Below are positions 25,015 through 33,868 of a stretch of 52,042 nt of DNA, piece after piece. The notes under the pieces were generated by a model. It was not told the origin of the DNA. It did not search any database and saw only the letters and a program-made list of their open reading frames with translations. Every line of letters begins with the position of its first letter. Position 1 is the stretch's first letter. The translations under genes and the position numbers were made by a program. The DNA is from Rhodoplanes elegans (lineage in GTDB: Bacteria > Pseudomonadota > Alphaproteobacteria > Rhizobiales > Xanthobacteraceae): NCBI RefSeq assembly GCF_016653355.1, contig NZ_NHSK01000116.1, positions 1 to 52,042 of the forward strand. Direction: 5' to 3'.

Positions 25015-26821
25015 CATCAGCGCGGCTTATCTAGCTCAGGCAGGCGAACTCGCTGGCAATCCGGGTCAGCAGGCGGCCTATGACTCGACGGGCCACTGCA
25101 TCGTGCTGGCGGGCCCCGGCAGCGGCAAAACCAAAACGTTGGTGCTCAAGCTCGCCCGGATCATGGCCGAGGATGTGCGTGCACCACGTGGAGCCGCCTG
25201 TATCACTTATAGTCAAGAATGTGCGCGCGAGCTCACGAGGCGGCTCGAGCGGTTGGGCTTGCGTGAAGCGCCCAATCTCTTCATTGGCACCGTCCACGGC
25301 TTCTGTCTTAGACATCTTCTCATGCCTTATGGCCGGCTTGCTGATCTGCGGGTGCCGCTTCCTCTCACGGTGGCCACTCAGCGACAGAGCGACCAACTGC
25401 TGAAGAGAGTTGGCGATCGGCTCTTCGGGGTAGGGCATCCCAACAAGCCGATAGATCTAGGGCGGCATCGTCGGTCGGTTCTCGATCGCGGGAGCGTCGC
25501 CTGGCGCGAAGAAGAGGAACTCGCGGCGTGGGCTGAAGGCTATGAGACGGAACTGCGTCGGGCGGGGTTGGTCGACTTCGACGATCTCGTGATCTTCGGG
25601 CAGCGGCTGGTGTCGGAGCATGACTGGGTGTTGCCGCTGCTTCAAGCAAAGTTTCCAGTCTTAGCAGTCGATGAGTACCAGGATCTGGGCGTTGCGCTGC
25701 ACCGTATCGTGAAGCGCGTGGCATTCGATGGCGGCATCCGCCTGTTCGCCGTCGGCGATCCGGATCAGTCGATCTATGGATTCACCGGCGCGGACGGAGC
25801 GTTACTGCAGGAGCTGGCCGAGCGAGATGACGTCGAGCGTGTCCAGCTTCAGCTAAACTACCGATCGGCGTCACGTATTGTGAGCGCTTCGGAGATGGCG
25901 CTCGGTGAAGCGCGCGGTTATCAGTCCCATGATCTCGACCGCCAGGCGGTGATTGCGTTCGTCGAGTGTGATGATGGCCTCGCGGGGCAAGCGGCTCATG
26001 CGGTCGCGGAAATCATCCCTGCGGCGCTCGCCGCCAAGCCGGGCCGGTCGCTCGGTGACATCGCGATCCTCTATCGGGACTTTCGCGCCGGCGACATTGT
26101 GGCCGAAGCCGCGACTGCAGCGGGGTTGGACTTCGTTCGAGTCGACAACGCCGCCCCTTACCGCAAGGTCGCGCTTACGAGCTGGATCGAGGACTGCGCA
26201 GGTTGGTGCGCAGGAGGCTGGCGTGAAGCGCGGCCGCAATTGCGGGGGTTACTTGATCGGTGGCTCGGCTTTCACCGAGCGCGCATTTCCGACGAGCAGG
26301 CGCGGGTTGAGGCGCAGCGCTTGACCCAGCTTCTCTGGTCGCTCCGGACCGACGACGGTCTTGCGCGCGACTTCGTTGCGGCGCTGAAAGCGGGAATGCT
26401 CGACGCGCTGATGGCGGCGGAGCAGAGCCTCTCAGATCAGCGAGAACAAGTAGGAAGGATGGTCGCGGCTCTCGCCATTGGCGGCTCACTCGCTGATCTT
26501 GATCTAGCGAGTCTCGGTGGACGCGACGGATCGCCGCTCCATCTAAATCTGCTGACTCTGCACTCTGCGAAGGGGTGCGAATATGACGTTGTTATCATGG
26601 TGGGGCTCGACCTTGGCAGCCTACCTTGGCGCAATGAGTTGCCCGCGGCCCGACGCGAGAGTCGACGGCTATTCTACGTAGGCCTTACACGGGCGCGCGA
26701 CGAAATTCACATGCTATATTCTGGATTTGTGGATACGCCGCGCGGGCGGATGCATTGGGGGCGTTCCCCCTTTTTGGACGAACTTGAAGAGCGCATGCAG
26801 GAGGCGGAGGGCGATGAGTAA
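25001..26821 (+). CDS. gajB: UvrD/Rep-type SF1 helicase, GajB-like
   Basis: 606 residues from the ATG at 25001 (MPLRSISAAYLAQAGELAGN), 14 bases inside gajA. SF1A helicase motifs are all present: NPGQQAAYDS (Q motif), LAGPGSGKTKTL (Walker A, near residue 38), VDEYQDLG (Walker B), VGDPDQSIYGF (motif III), LNYRSA (motif IV), LLTLHSAKGCEYDVVIMVG (motif V) and YVGLTRARDEI (motif VI). GajB in Gabija is a UvrD-like helicase paired with GajA; this copy is somewhat longer than the Bacillus protein (about 490), mostly in the 2B region. No nuclease domain is seen at either end. The stop is followed after no gap by a short ORF (ATG at 26822). Confidence 0.85.
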   Translation: MPLRSISAAYLAQAGELAGNPGQQAAYDSTGHCIVLAGPGSGKTKTLVLKLARIMAEDVRAPRGAACITYSQECARELTRRLERLGLREAPNLFIGTVHGFCLRHLLMPYGRLADLRVPLPLTVATQRQSDQLLKRVGDRLFGVGHPNKPIDLGRHRRSVLDRGSVAWREEEELAAWAEGYETELRRAGLVDFDDLVIFGQRLVSEHDWVLPLLQAKFPVLAVDEYQDLGVALHRIVKRVAFDGGIRLFAVGDPDQSIYGFTGADGALLQELAERDDVERVQLQLNYRSASRIVSASEMALGEARGYQSHDLDRQAVIAFVECDDGLAGQAAHAVAEIIPAALAAKPGRSLGDIAILYRDFRAGDIVAEAATAAGLDFVRVDNAAPYRKVALTSWIEDCAGWCAGGWREARPQLRGLLDRWLGFHRARISDEQARVEAQRLTQLLWSLRTDDGLARDFVAALKAGMLDALMAAEQSLSDQREQVGRMVAALAIGGSLADLDLASLGGRDGSPLHLNLLTLHSAKGCEYDVVIMVGLDLGSLPWRNELPAARRESRRLFYVGLTRARDEIHMLYSGFVDTPRGRMHWGRSPFLDELEERMQEAEGDE

Positions 26822-26896
26822 ATGCTGTCATTCCGCGAAGCCCAGGCCCTCGAAGACGTAGCCGACCTTCCACGGAGCCGCCGTTGGCCTCGGTAG
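26822..26896 (+). pseudogene. 24-codon ORF, possible remnant gene start
   Basis: The stop of the helicase gene is directly followed by ATG (TAAATG). The short frame reads MLSFREAQALEDVADLPRSR and a few more residues before a stop inside the start of the next gene. The first 15 residues look like a genuine helical protein start rather than noise, so this may be what is left of a third cistron whose body was replaced by the NERD-STAND gene. It could equally be a coupling peptide. Confidence 0.3.
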
Positions 26897-29800
26897 AGAT
26901 TTTCATTGGCGCGCCGATTGAGCATGCTTCCGAGCGGGCCACCCTGAAGCACGCCTATGAATTTCTGTCAGCGCATGGCATTCCAGCCATCATCTTTGCG
27001 AATGTGAATCTTGGCGACCGGCAGGTCGATCTCGTCATCGCGATTGACCGCGCCGCGCTGGTCACCGAGTCAAAAGGCTTCACTTCGGCCGTGCGCGGCG
27101 GCCAAAACGGCGATTGGGAAGCTCAACTTGCTTCCGGTGCCTGGAAAAAATTCGCAAATCCATATCTCCAGGCCATCGGCGAGAAGCTGGCGCTACGTGA
27201 TGCGATGCGAAGCTTCGCCGGGGCCGACGTTCCTTATCCGAATGCGGCCCTGGTCTTCGCTCCAGCCGTTCCTCCGGGTTCGGCGATCCCACAGGGCGAT
27301 TTCAAAGTTTCCATCGGCGGCCTCGCCGAGCTTTCGGCGTTTATCACATCGATGAAGCGCGACGGGTGGTCGTTGGATCAGTGGCGAGCCTTCGCAGCCC
27401 ACCATCGCTTGCTCGCGGCACCGTCGATCGAGGCGGCTTTGAGCCCGCAATTGCTCGATGCCGAGCAGTTGCTCGACGCCTACGGTGAAGCATTCATCCG
27501 AACCTACGGCGCATCTGCGTCTGAGATGGTCCCCATGTCGTGCGTTTGCGAAAGCGAAGAGCTTTCGTCGGAGGTCGTGCTGGAACACTCCATGCAGGAC
27601 GACAACGTATTGCTGATGGGACCCTCGGGATGCGGCAAGAGCTTGCTCTCCTACAGCATCGGGCTCGCCGGGTTGGCGCGCGGAAACGTGCCGATCGTCG
27701 TGCCGGCGAAGGATTTTGAAGGAAACTTGCGCGATGTGGTGAATCGTGAGGCCGCCTTGCTCGAGGCGAGGTCTGCTGCTGCGGTGATTTCCGCTGCGCG
27801 GCGGCTGAACCGCCGACTTATGCTTGTTGTGGACGGCTACAACGAATGCACGCCAGGGGAACGACAGCGCTTGACGCGAAGTATTGCTGCGGCCGTGAGG
27901 CGGTATGATGCGCGAGCCGTCATCTCCAGTAGGATGTCGCTTGAGCGCGGCGATCTTCTACCCGCACGCAGCTACGCAGTACGGATTCCCAACATCAAAA
28001 CAAAACTGGCCATCGCGCAACGGGCGGCCGGCGGCGTTTCTGCCGAACCGTTTGCGGAGCTTCTCGGCACCGTCGGAAGCGGTCTTGAAGCGAAGATGAT
28101 CGGGCAGTTGGGACAGCAGTTGCCGTCCGACACCAGCAAGTATGGTCTGTTCGACGCCTATGTGCGCGAACGGCTCGGCTCTGCCGCCTCCGATGGTATT
28201 CGCGCTCTATCCCGCATCGCTGGAATGATGACCGAGCGCATAAGTTTCGGCCTTTCGGTCCGCGAGCTAGATCGCCTGTCAGACCGCGAAGGGGTATCGG
28301 GCGCATTATTGCAGACGCTTGCAGACGCAAACATTCTGGGCAGGCGTGGTGACCGGGTGAGTTTCAGCCACGAAATGTTTCTCAACGTATTTGCGGCAGA
28401 AGCGATCATCCGGCGCGCGGGTGACGATCCTGAAGCTGTGGTGGCCGCGCTGCGGTTGCCGCAACATCTTGAGATGAGGCCTTTCGTACTGGGAGCGATC
28501 GATGATGACAGCTTCCGACGCCAGGTGTTGCCACATCTAACAGACGCGCGAGTAATGCAGGCCTGTCTGGCAGGCCAATGCGGACCTGATGCGCAGCGGT
28601 GGGCAAACGAGCGCTGCGACGAGATACTTGCGCGGGTCGGCCAGGAAATCGAGACCGTGCGCTTTGATGTTTCGGGTGAGTTCATGTGGCACGTGCAAGC
28701 AAAGCCGGAGACGGTTCAGCCATGGGTCGCGCAGGACCGTGCCATCCTTGCGGCCGTTCCGCACGAGTTGGTCGCAAACCGCCGCCTCGATCAATTGCTC
28801 GGTCTCATAGGGAAAATGGATGATCGGCTAGCCGAAGAGCACCGCAGATTGCTTGATCAAGCCAGGGAAAAGAAGCTTGGTCTGCGAACGGGCCTTTATG
28901 CGGTCTGCTACGCGGGCGTGGGGATGCGCGAAATTGGGCTGTCGTGCATTTGCGGCCCCATTTCGAGCGGCCACCTCTACAACGGACCAAAGGTCGTAGC
29001 GAATGCGAACCTGCGCGGGCGGTTGCAATCCGAAACCTTGAGTCCTGGCCAGATTGGTCTGCTGATCGAACTCGACAGGTATTCTGATCGTAACGCGCCC
29101 TCGATCGGAACGATCCTTCCCGGAATTCTCGTTCGCATTTGGCCGAGAGCCGCCCATCACCTGCGGCTCGGGCTGATGCATGCGGCGATGATGAGCGCTC
29201 ACGCATTGGATGACGATGAGCGTCGCGCATTGATTGCCGCCATCGAGGCAACGTGCATGACCAATGGCGGCTTTGACGCCTGGGGGATGATCGACGCGCT
29301 CAAATCCCTCGGTGCGCTCGACGACGATCAGGAAGACCATGTCGCGATCGTTAGGGCAGAGATGAACGAGGTATTGGCCGACCGGGACAATCCTGATTCA
29401 TGGAGGCGTGCGGCCGGCCTATGGAACGCGCAATTCGATCATCCCTATGATGGCGCGTATTGGGAAGGCTGGAACGGCCTTTCCGGCGACGACCGCAAGG
29501 CCTTGCAAGTCATGGCCGCGAAAAGCGTCGATCGCGACTCGATGTTCACCCCCTCCTTGATCGCGGAGGTCGCATCACATTCGGACCCGGCCGTCGGAGC
29601 AATCATCGAGCGCTGGACCGGATTGCCACCCAAGAAGGATGCATTCTTTCAGGACAGCATTCGCACATTCGAAATGGCTCACGCGGCGTTGGCGCGCCTG
29701 CGCTGCCCGTTGCTTGACCGTTCGGCCGAAGCGGTCTCTGCGGCGGACCATGCGCTGCTGGCTTGCGGCCGAATTCTCTACTGGCTGAATCGCGACGATC

Positions 29801-30231
29801 TTCCATTTTCGGAACGAAAGTCGAATTGTGCAGCCCCGCTCGCCATCCTGTCGCGCCATGAAACCGGTGTTGCGGCTGCCGTCGTTGGGGAATTCTTCAG
29901 GTCGGATCACATGTTCGCTGAAAGCGCACGGCGGCTTCAAGGTTCGGAGCCGGTGGTGACCTCTTTTGGACAATTCTTCCCTGATGAGGTCGCAGCGATT
30001 TACCGGGCGGCCCTTGAAAAGCCGACCCTTCAATCCGGCTATTTCGAATTCTTCCGCATCGAAGACGTGATCGAAAAGGCTCTTGTGAATGTGGGGCGGT
30101 TCGGTAGCGCGAGCGACATTTCACTGCTTCGAGCTTGGTCAATCCATCCTGATCTGGGGCGCTTTGCGATACAGGCCATCAGGGAGATTGAAGAAGCACC
30201 CGGCCGGATGAAGTTGCGTGCCAAGGGCTAG
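26884..30231 (+). CDS. NERD-nuclease / STAND-NTPase protein (NLR-like)
   Basis: 1115 residues from a TTG at 26884, supported by a GGAG site six bases upstream and by the conserved opening EIFIGAPIEHASERATLKHA. Residues 1-130 look like a NERD nuclease-related domain (VNLGDRQVDLVIAIDRAALV followed by TESKGF, giving the Asp...Glu-x-Lys pattern of PD-(D/E)xK folds). A STAND/NACHT-like ATPase follows: Walker A LLMGPSGCGKSLLSYS near residue 247 and Walker B LMLVVDGYNEC near 316. The remaining ~700 residues are helical and lack clear repeats, likely the sensor region. Nuclease-NTPase-sensor is the layout of Avs-type NLR defence proteins, which detect phage proteins and then cut DNA; this pairing with NERD is not one I can match to a named system. 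It follows the Gabija genes closely. Confidence 0.7.
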   Translation: MASVEIFIGAPIEHASERATLKHAYEFLSAHGIPAIIFANVNLGDRQVDLVIAIDRAALVTESKGFTSAVRGGQNGDWEAQLASGAWKKFANPYLQAIGEKLALRDAMRSFAGADVPYPNAALVFAPAVPPGSAIPQGDFKVSIGGLAELSAFITSMKRDGWSLDQWRAFAAHHRLLAAPSIEAALSPQLLDAEQLLDAYGEAFIRTYGASASEMVPMSCVCESEELSSEVVLEHSMQDDNVLLMGPSGCGKSLLSYSIGLAGLARGNVPIVVPAKDFEGNLRDVVNREAALLEARSAAAVISAARRLNRRLMLVVDGYNECTPGERQRLTRSIAAAVRRYDARAVISSRMSLERGDLLPARSYAVRIPNIKTKLAIAQRAAGGVSAEPFAELLGTVGSGLEAKMIGQLGQQLPSDTSKYGLFDAYVRERLGSAASDGIRALSRIAGMMTERISFGLSVRELDRLSDREGVSGALLQTLADANILGRRGDRVSFSHEMFLNVFAAEAIIRRAGDDPEAVVAALRLPQHLEMRPFVLGAIDDDSFRRQVLPHLTDARVMQACLAGQCGPDAQRWANERCDEILARVGQEIETVRFDVSGEFMWHVQAKPETVQPWVAQDRAILAAVPHELVANRRLDQLLGLIGKMDDRLAEEHRRLLDQAREKKLGLRTGLYAVCYAGVGMREIGLSCICGPISSGHLYNGPKVVANANLRGRLQSETLSPGQIGLLIELDRYSDRNAPSIGTILPGILVRIWPRAAHHLRLGLMHAAMMSAHALDDDERRALIAAIEATCMTNGGFDAWGMIDALKSLGALDDDQEDHVAIVRAEMNEVLADRDNPDSWRRAAGLWNAQFDHPYDGAYWEGWNGLSGDDRKALQVMAAKSVDRDSMFTPSLIAEVASHSDPAVGAIIERWTGLPPKKDAFFQDSIRTFEMAHAALARLRCPLLDRSAEAVSAADHALLACGRILYWLNRDDLPFSERKSNCAAPLAILSRHETGVAAAVVGEFFRSDHMFAESARRLQGSEPVVTSFGQFFPDEVAAIYRAALEKPTLQSGYFEFFRIEDVIEKALVNVGRFGSASDISLLRAWSIHPDLGRFAIQAIREIEEAPGRMKLRAKG

Positions 30232-30232
30232 T

Positions 30233-30571
30233 CTAGATGGGGTGGTGCGCGGCATCCTTGATCAGGACTTGAAGGTTGACAAACCGGACATCGATGGGAG
30301 TCCAGAAATACAAGAGGCCGGGGTACACGATAGAGTGACGATGAGCATAGCGAGCACGACCGCGTTGTGCTACGAAATGCTGACGGTCTTTCCTTCTATC
30401 GGCGCGTAAGCGCGCCACATGGTCGATGGCGCGAAGAATCGACCGATCGTTGTCGATAGACGCTGAAACGTTGCTGAATTCGAATCGCGCGAATTTTCCT
30501 TGGAAATCATAAGCAAAAAATTTTGACGGCTCGTTGTTCGGACTTCGAGCATCGGCAGAAAAAATTTGCAC
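30233..30571 (-). CDS. Doubtful 112-codon ORF
   Basis: A minus-strand frame from a GTG at 30571 (MQIFSADARSPNNEPSKFFA) to a stop just one base past the NERD-STAND stop. The amino-acid composition (balanced charges, aromatic blocks such as HSIVYPGLLYFWTPIDVRFV) looks protein-like, but there is no ribosome site before the GTG, no recognisable domain and no supporting neighbour. It could be a real orphan gene, a decayed gene, or chance. I see no family. Confidence 0.3.
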   Translation of the reverse strand: MQIFSADARSPNNEPSKFFAYDFQGKFARFEFSNVSASIDNDRSILRAIDHVARLRADRRKDRQHFVAQRGRARYAHRHSIVYPGLLYFWTPIDVRFVNLQVLIKDAAHHPI

Positions 30572-30826
30572 TGAAAAATCAGCGCGTTACGGTGCATTGA
30601 GAGAATCGAGTGGGAGTGAGACCCAGAGTTCGCAAGGGAGCTGATACCAGCGTTAACGAACTCCAAGCTGCTGCGAGCGTTATGATTGCGGAAAACCGCC
30701 GTCGGGCAATCGCGGAGAGGGCGCCGGACCTCGTGTTCGCGCGCTTGACGTGTGTCAACAGCTGTGTTGTGAAATGCGTTACACTGCTGAGCGATCGATC
30801 GACGCGCTAAGTATTGGGCCTTGGTT
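30572..30826. other. Transition to AT-richer DNA, no confident gene
   Basis: Base composition becomes clearly AT-richer from about 30.5 kb (for example tracts of AAAAAATTT near 30.52-30.57 kb). A 66-codon GTG-started plus-strand frame (30610-30810) contains a helical stretch (NELQAAASVMIAENRRRAIA) but has no ribosome site or known family. The promoter of the following genes probably lies here. Confidence 0.4.
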
Positions 30827-31030
30827 ATGGTAGCGACCGTTAAAGATATACTTGGGATTGCTCGTACGAAGAAGTACAGAGCAAAAAATAGTTATGCATT
30901 CACGGTATCAAGCAACGGATTCCATGGGACTTATGACCCTGTCCGACACGAGTTGTCGCGTAAAAGAAAGAAGAATTGGCGTTTGGCTCTCAGATTGAGC
31001 AAACTTAAGGCGAAGATTAAAGCAAAATAG
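30827..31030 (+). CDS. Small, very basic protein
   Basis: 67 residues from the ATG at 30827 (MVATVKDILGIARTKKYRAK). More than a quarter of the residues are Lys or Arg, concentrated in the C-terminal SRKRKKNWRLALRLSKLKAK stretch; there are no cysteines and no membrane helix. The coding sequence is AT-rich like its downstream neighbours and ends 26 bases before the metalloprotease gene, so they are probably co-transcribed. Nucleic-acid or ribosome binding is plausible from charge alone. No family is recognised. Confidence 0.5.
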   Translation: MVATVKDILGIARTKKYRAKNSYAFTVSSNGFHGTYDPVRHELSRKRKKNWRLALRLSKLKAKIKAK

Positions 31031-31056
31031 ATTCTCGCCTTCCAGGAGGCAGAGAT

Positions 31057-33198
31057 TTGTTCAGAATAAGTGCTGGTGAATACTTTTTCATGCTGTCGTC
31101 TGTTGTCGGTGACGGCGAAGCTACTGACTTCGACCTTTCGATCCATGACGACCCAAATGATACACTTAAGATTTGGCGAGGGAGTTCACGGATCTCGCCG
31201 GCATGGCAATTAAGCTGCGCTAGTGGGCAAAAAGTCTCCTATGATTACAGCGGCACGAAGGATATACTTTTTCTAAGCGCAATCTCTCCTGGCAGATTGT
31301 ATGGACTGCTCCAACACTCGACAGCAGCGAAACTTGCCCGGGGACAATTATGGTTAACAATAGGCGTCTACAATATTATAGTACTTTCCTCATACGACGA
31401 CCTTACTCACGAAATAATCGATATCTGCCAGACTAATAGGATATCATGCGAGCAATGGTATGTTGCCTCCGCAGATATAAATGGAAAGTTTACGATTCAA
31501 GGAATGAATTTTTTCGATCCACCCAGTCTGGAGGTTGAAACAGAAACCGCCGAAGAATCGAACACTCAGTCGTCCAAGGCGATCGAAGCGATCAGCCAGA
31601 ATGCCTTCCACGGTAAAACAAGAGACGTTGACTATTCCATCCTTGAACTGAAAACCCTGATGGCTGTTGCCAAAGGGCGATCAAGAACAAATTTCCCAGA
31701 ACTAGCGAAAGACTGCGTCGAAATCGTGCGAACTGTCGAACTTTGTTTGCAAGATGAAAGTCAGTCTGGCGAGGAGGCGGGTCCGCAGCGACTGGACATG
31801 TTGCTTAGCCTTAATGCGGGGCTTTCTCGATTGGCCTCGCAGGCGTTTTCCGGCACCACTCCGATATCGAGAACAGAATGTCATTTCTGGCCACACTCCT
31901 TCCTCGGGATTGGAGTTGCTAATGTTGCCCTAAGGAATATTGCTAGCTTCATCACCGACATTGTTAAGCTTACCAAATATCAGCCTCGATACACAAAATT
32001 GCTAGAAAAGTCTAGTGGCGAATTTGTCAAAGATGTACTGGATGCAATAGAAGCAGAGCGAGACCCGAGCACGGCGAATCCTTTTTTTAGGCTCCCATGT
32101 GCATTGGATAACGTAATTCTCCCTCCGGAATGCGAGCCAAGCGATTCGTTTGCCCCGACTCCAATTACTTATTATAGCGGCCGAGATGGCTTCAGAAACA
32201 ATCTTCTGACTACGAGCGCGCCATTGCTCAGCGTTAGTGGATGCAACAGCGTTCAATGGAACCTCGGCACCATAACGCATGAATTGAGCCACAGAGTGGT
32301 TGCAGGCAAATTGCAAGATGCGTATCAGGAAATTCTCGGTTGGGCCGAAGAGGCGTCTCGGTCGGATCGCGCCACACTAGAACTCAGTAAAGCAAGACTC
32401 TGCGTATTGCCATATTGCTCTCACGATAAAACTGATATCAAGAACATAAATGGGGTTGTAGTATACCTTTTAGCGAAAACATTACTTTGCTTTCACTCGC
32501 TAGAGTACGACAAGAAAGAGTGGGATAAAATGACAATTGCGAGTCTATTAGACTTCTATGAAAATGCCTGGAATACATATTCTGAAGAAATCGAAGAGCT
32601 TATGGTTCACTTGTTTGACTTTTATCACTTCTATGGCATGGATGCAGATATATACGTATCATATGTATGGAGGTCGTGGGCAGTTCAGCCGACGATTATG
32701 CAGAAGCTTGAGCCTTATGTGAAGCGAACATTCGTTGCGCTGGCAGCTAAGTACTATTCTTATCCAGATTGGATCGACAGAACCTTCATTGAGGTTCGTC
32801 GTATATTCAGCAAGGATCACGGTCCGAAGAAAGTGCCATTTATAGACGATGTAAATCAAATCATAACGGAAAACGAAGAGGAATTAAGGTCCTACCTGGA
32901 GATAACGAAGCACCTTATAGGACTATTTTTGGCCGTATTCCGCTCGGATGGTCTTCAGTATGCGGCGGCCAATGAGCCGCTACGGAATCCGGGGCGTTCC
33001 TCGCGTCAAAAGAACTACAGTGTTCCGCATTTGTATTTCCACTCGGGGCGCGAATCTATCTCTCAGCCTATTCTAGCGAACCCGTTAATATTTGTACGGG
33101 ATTACTCGCAGCACGAATTCCCAAACTCTGCACAGTCGGCGTGGGTTCTTCATTTTCTCGCATTCCACTATACTGGCGGTGAGAAGGGCTATTCGTGA
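31057..33198 (+). CDS. Large HExxH zinc-metalloprotease-like protein
   Basis: 713 residues from a TTG at 31057, strongly supported by AGGAGG at 31044-31049. The one clear motif is ITHELSHRVVAG at about residues 406-417, a zincin HExxH site; a glutamate-rich helix about 105 residues on (SEEIEELMVHLFDFYHFYGM) could give the third ligand, as in gluzincins (inference). The N-terminal 170 residues are beta-rich with no match I know, and there is no signal peptide, so the protein is cytosolic. Base composition is far lower in GC than the flanks, indicating recent transfer. The next gene overlaps as GTGA. A cytosolic protease coupled to an unknown partner beside a nucleotide cyclase suggests a signalling-activated effector. 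Confidence 0.65.
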   Translation: MFRISAGEYFFMLSSVVGDGEATDFDLSIHDDPNDTLKIWRGSSRISPAWQLSCASGQKVSYDYSGTKDILFLSAISPGRLYGLLQHSTAAKLARGQLWLTIGVYNIIVLSSYDDLTHEIIDICQTNRISCEQWYVASADINGKFTIQGMNFFDPPSLEVETETAEESNTQSSKAIEAISQNAFHGKTRDVDYSILELKTLMAVAKGRSRTNFPELAKDCVEIVRTVELCLQDESQSGEEAGPQRLDMLLSLNAGLSRLASQAFSGTTPISRTECHFWPHSFLGIGVANVALRNIASFITDIVKLTKYQPRYTKLLEKSSGEFVKDVLDAIEAERDPSTANPFFRLPCALDNVILPPECEPSDSFAPTPITYYSGRDGFRNNLLTTSAPLLSVSGCNSVQWNLGTITHELSHRVVAGKLQDAYQEILGWAEEASRSDRATLELSKARLCVLPYCSHDKTDIKNINGVVVYLLAKTLLCFHSLEYDKKEWDKMTIASLLDFYENAWNTYSEEIEELMVHLFDFYHFYGMDADIYVSYVWRSWAVQPTIMQKLEPYVKRTFVALAAKYYSYPDWIDRTFIEVRRIFSKDHGPKKVPFIDDVNQIITENEEELRSYLEITKHLIGLFLAVFRSDGLQYAAANEPLRNPGRSSRQKNYSVPHLYFHSGRESISQPILANPLIFVRDYSQHEFPNSAQSAWVLHFLAFHYTGGEKGYS

Positions 33199-33866
33199 AG
33201 CAGTTGTTTGGATATATATTCGATTGGTGCGATCCGCGCACGGATGCGCCGCTGTTTCTCGATGCGCTCAAACAGGCTACCTTACGTGACATTAGACCGT
33301 ATGGCAAACTGGACGGCAGTGGAGTGAGGCGATGGGAAGTTATGCATTTTTACTCCAATCGTCCGTTGTTGGGCGAAGAACCGGTCGCGTTTGACCCAGC
33401 GCCGAAATACCGTTATCGGTTGTATGTAAGAGTAAACTCAGTTACTGGAAGTGTGATACTTGCTGCGTCTCGGTATGCCATCACAGATGCTGCAGTTGAG
33501 ATAATTAATCGCGCTTTAACGCCTGATTTGCGGCGGCGCGTTCTTAATATCAACGATATAGTGCAGCACTTATTCCGTCGGGACGTTCAAAAGTATTCTG
33601 TCACTTATTTGATGGCTGATGTTCCTGGGCATAAACCATTGGTCAATACAATTGCAATCCACGGTGACGATATCGGAACGTCGACATTTTTGCTGGATGA
33701 GCGAAAAAGCTTTACAGCTCGGCAAGTGGGCGTAAGGCCAATTCAGAACAAGCTGGAATGCTGTCGATTCGGCAATTCGGGGTCAATTCAGTTTTGGCTT
33801 GAGCAAAGCAATGCGCTTGAGAGATTTCTTGCGTACGCGTATGAAAATAAATACTATATCGCGTAA
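33195..33866 (+). CDS. Unknown 223-residue partner of the protease-like protein
   Basis: Starts at a GTG (33195) that overlaps the protease stop as GTGA, so translation is coupled and the products probably interact. It opens MKQLFGYIFDWCDPRTDAPL and is mixed alpha/beta, with VMHFYSNRPLLGEEPVAFDP and YRYRLYVRVNSVTGSVILAA as the most structured blocks. No signal peptide, membrane helix or catalytic motif is visible, and I recognise no family. The stop is two bases from the stop of the convergent cyclase gene. It may be a substrate, inhibitor or ligand-sensing subunit for the protease (inference). Confidence 0.6.
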   Translation: MKQLFGYIFDWCDPRTDAPLFLDALKQATLRDIRPYGKLDGSGVRRWEVMHFYSNRPLLGEEPVAFDPAPKYRYRLYVRVNSVTGSVILAASRYAITDAAVEIINRALTPDLRRRVLNINDIVQHLFRRDVQKYSVTYLMADVPGHKPLVNTIAIHGDDIGTSTFLLDERKSFTARQVGVRPIQNKLECCRFGNSGSIQFWLEQSNALERFLAYAYENKYYIA

Positions 33867-33868
33867 GC

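Noticed and set aside
30610-30810. 66-codon plus-strand frame with a helical middle
   Set aside because: GTG start without a ribosome site, no family, and located in a compositional transition; described under the intergenic entry only.
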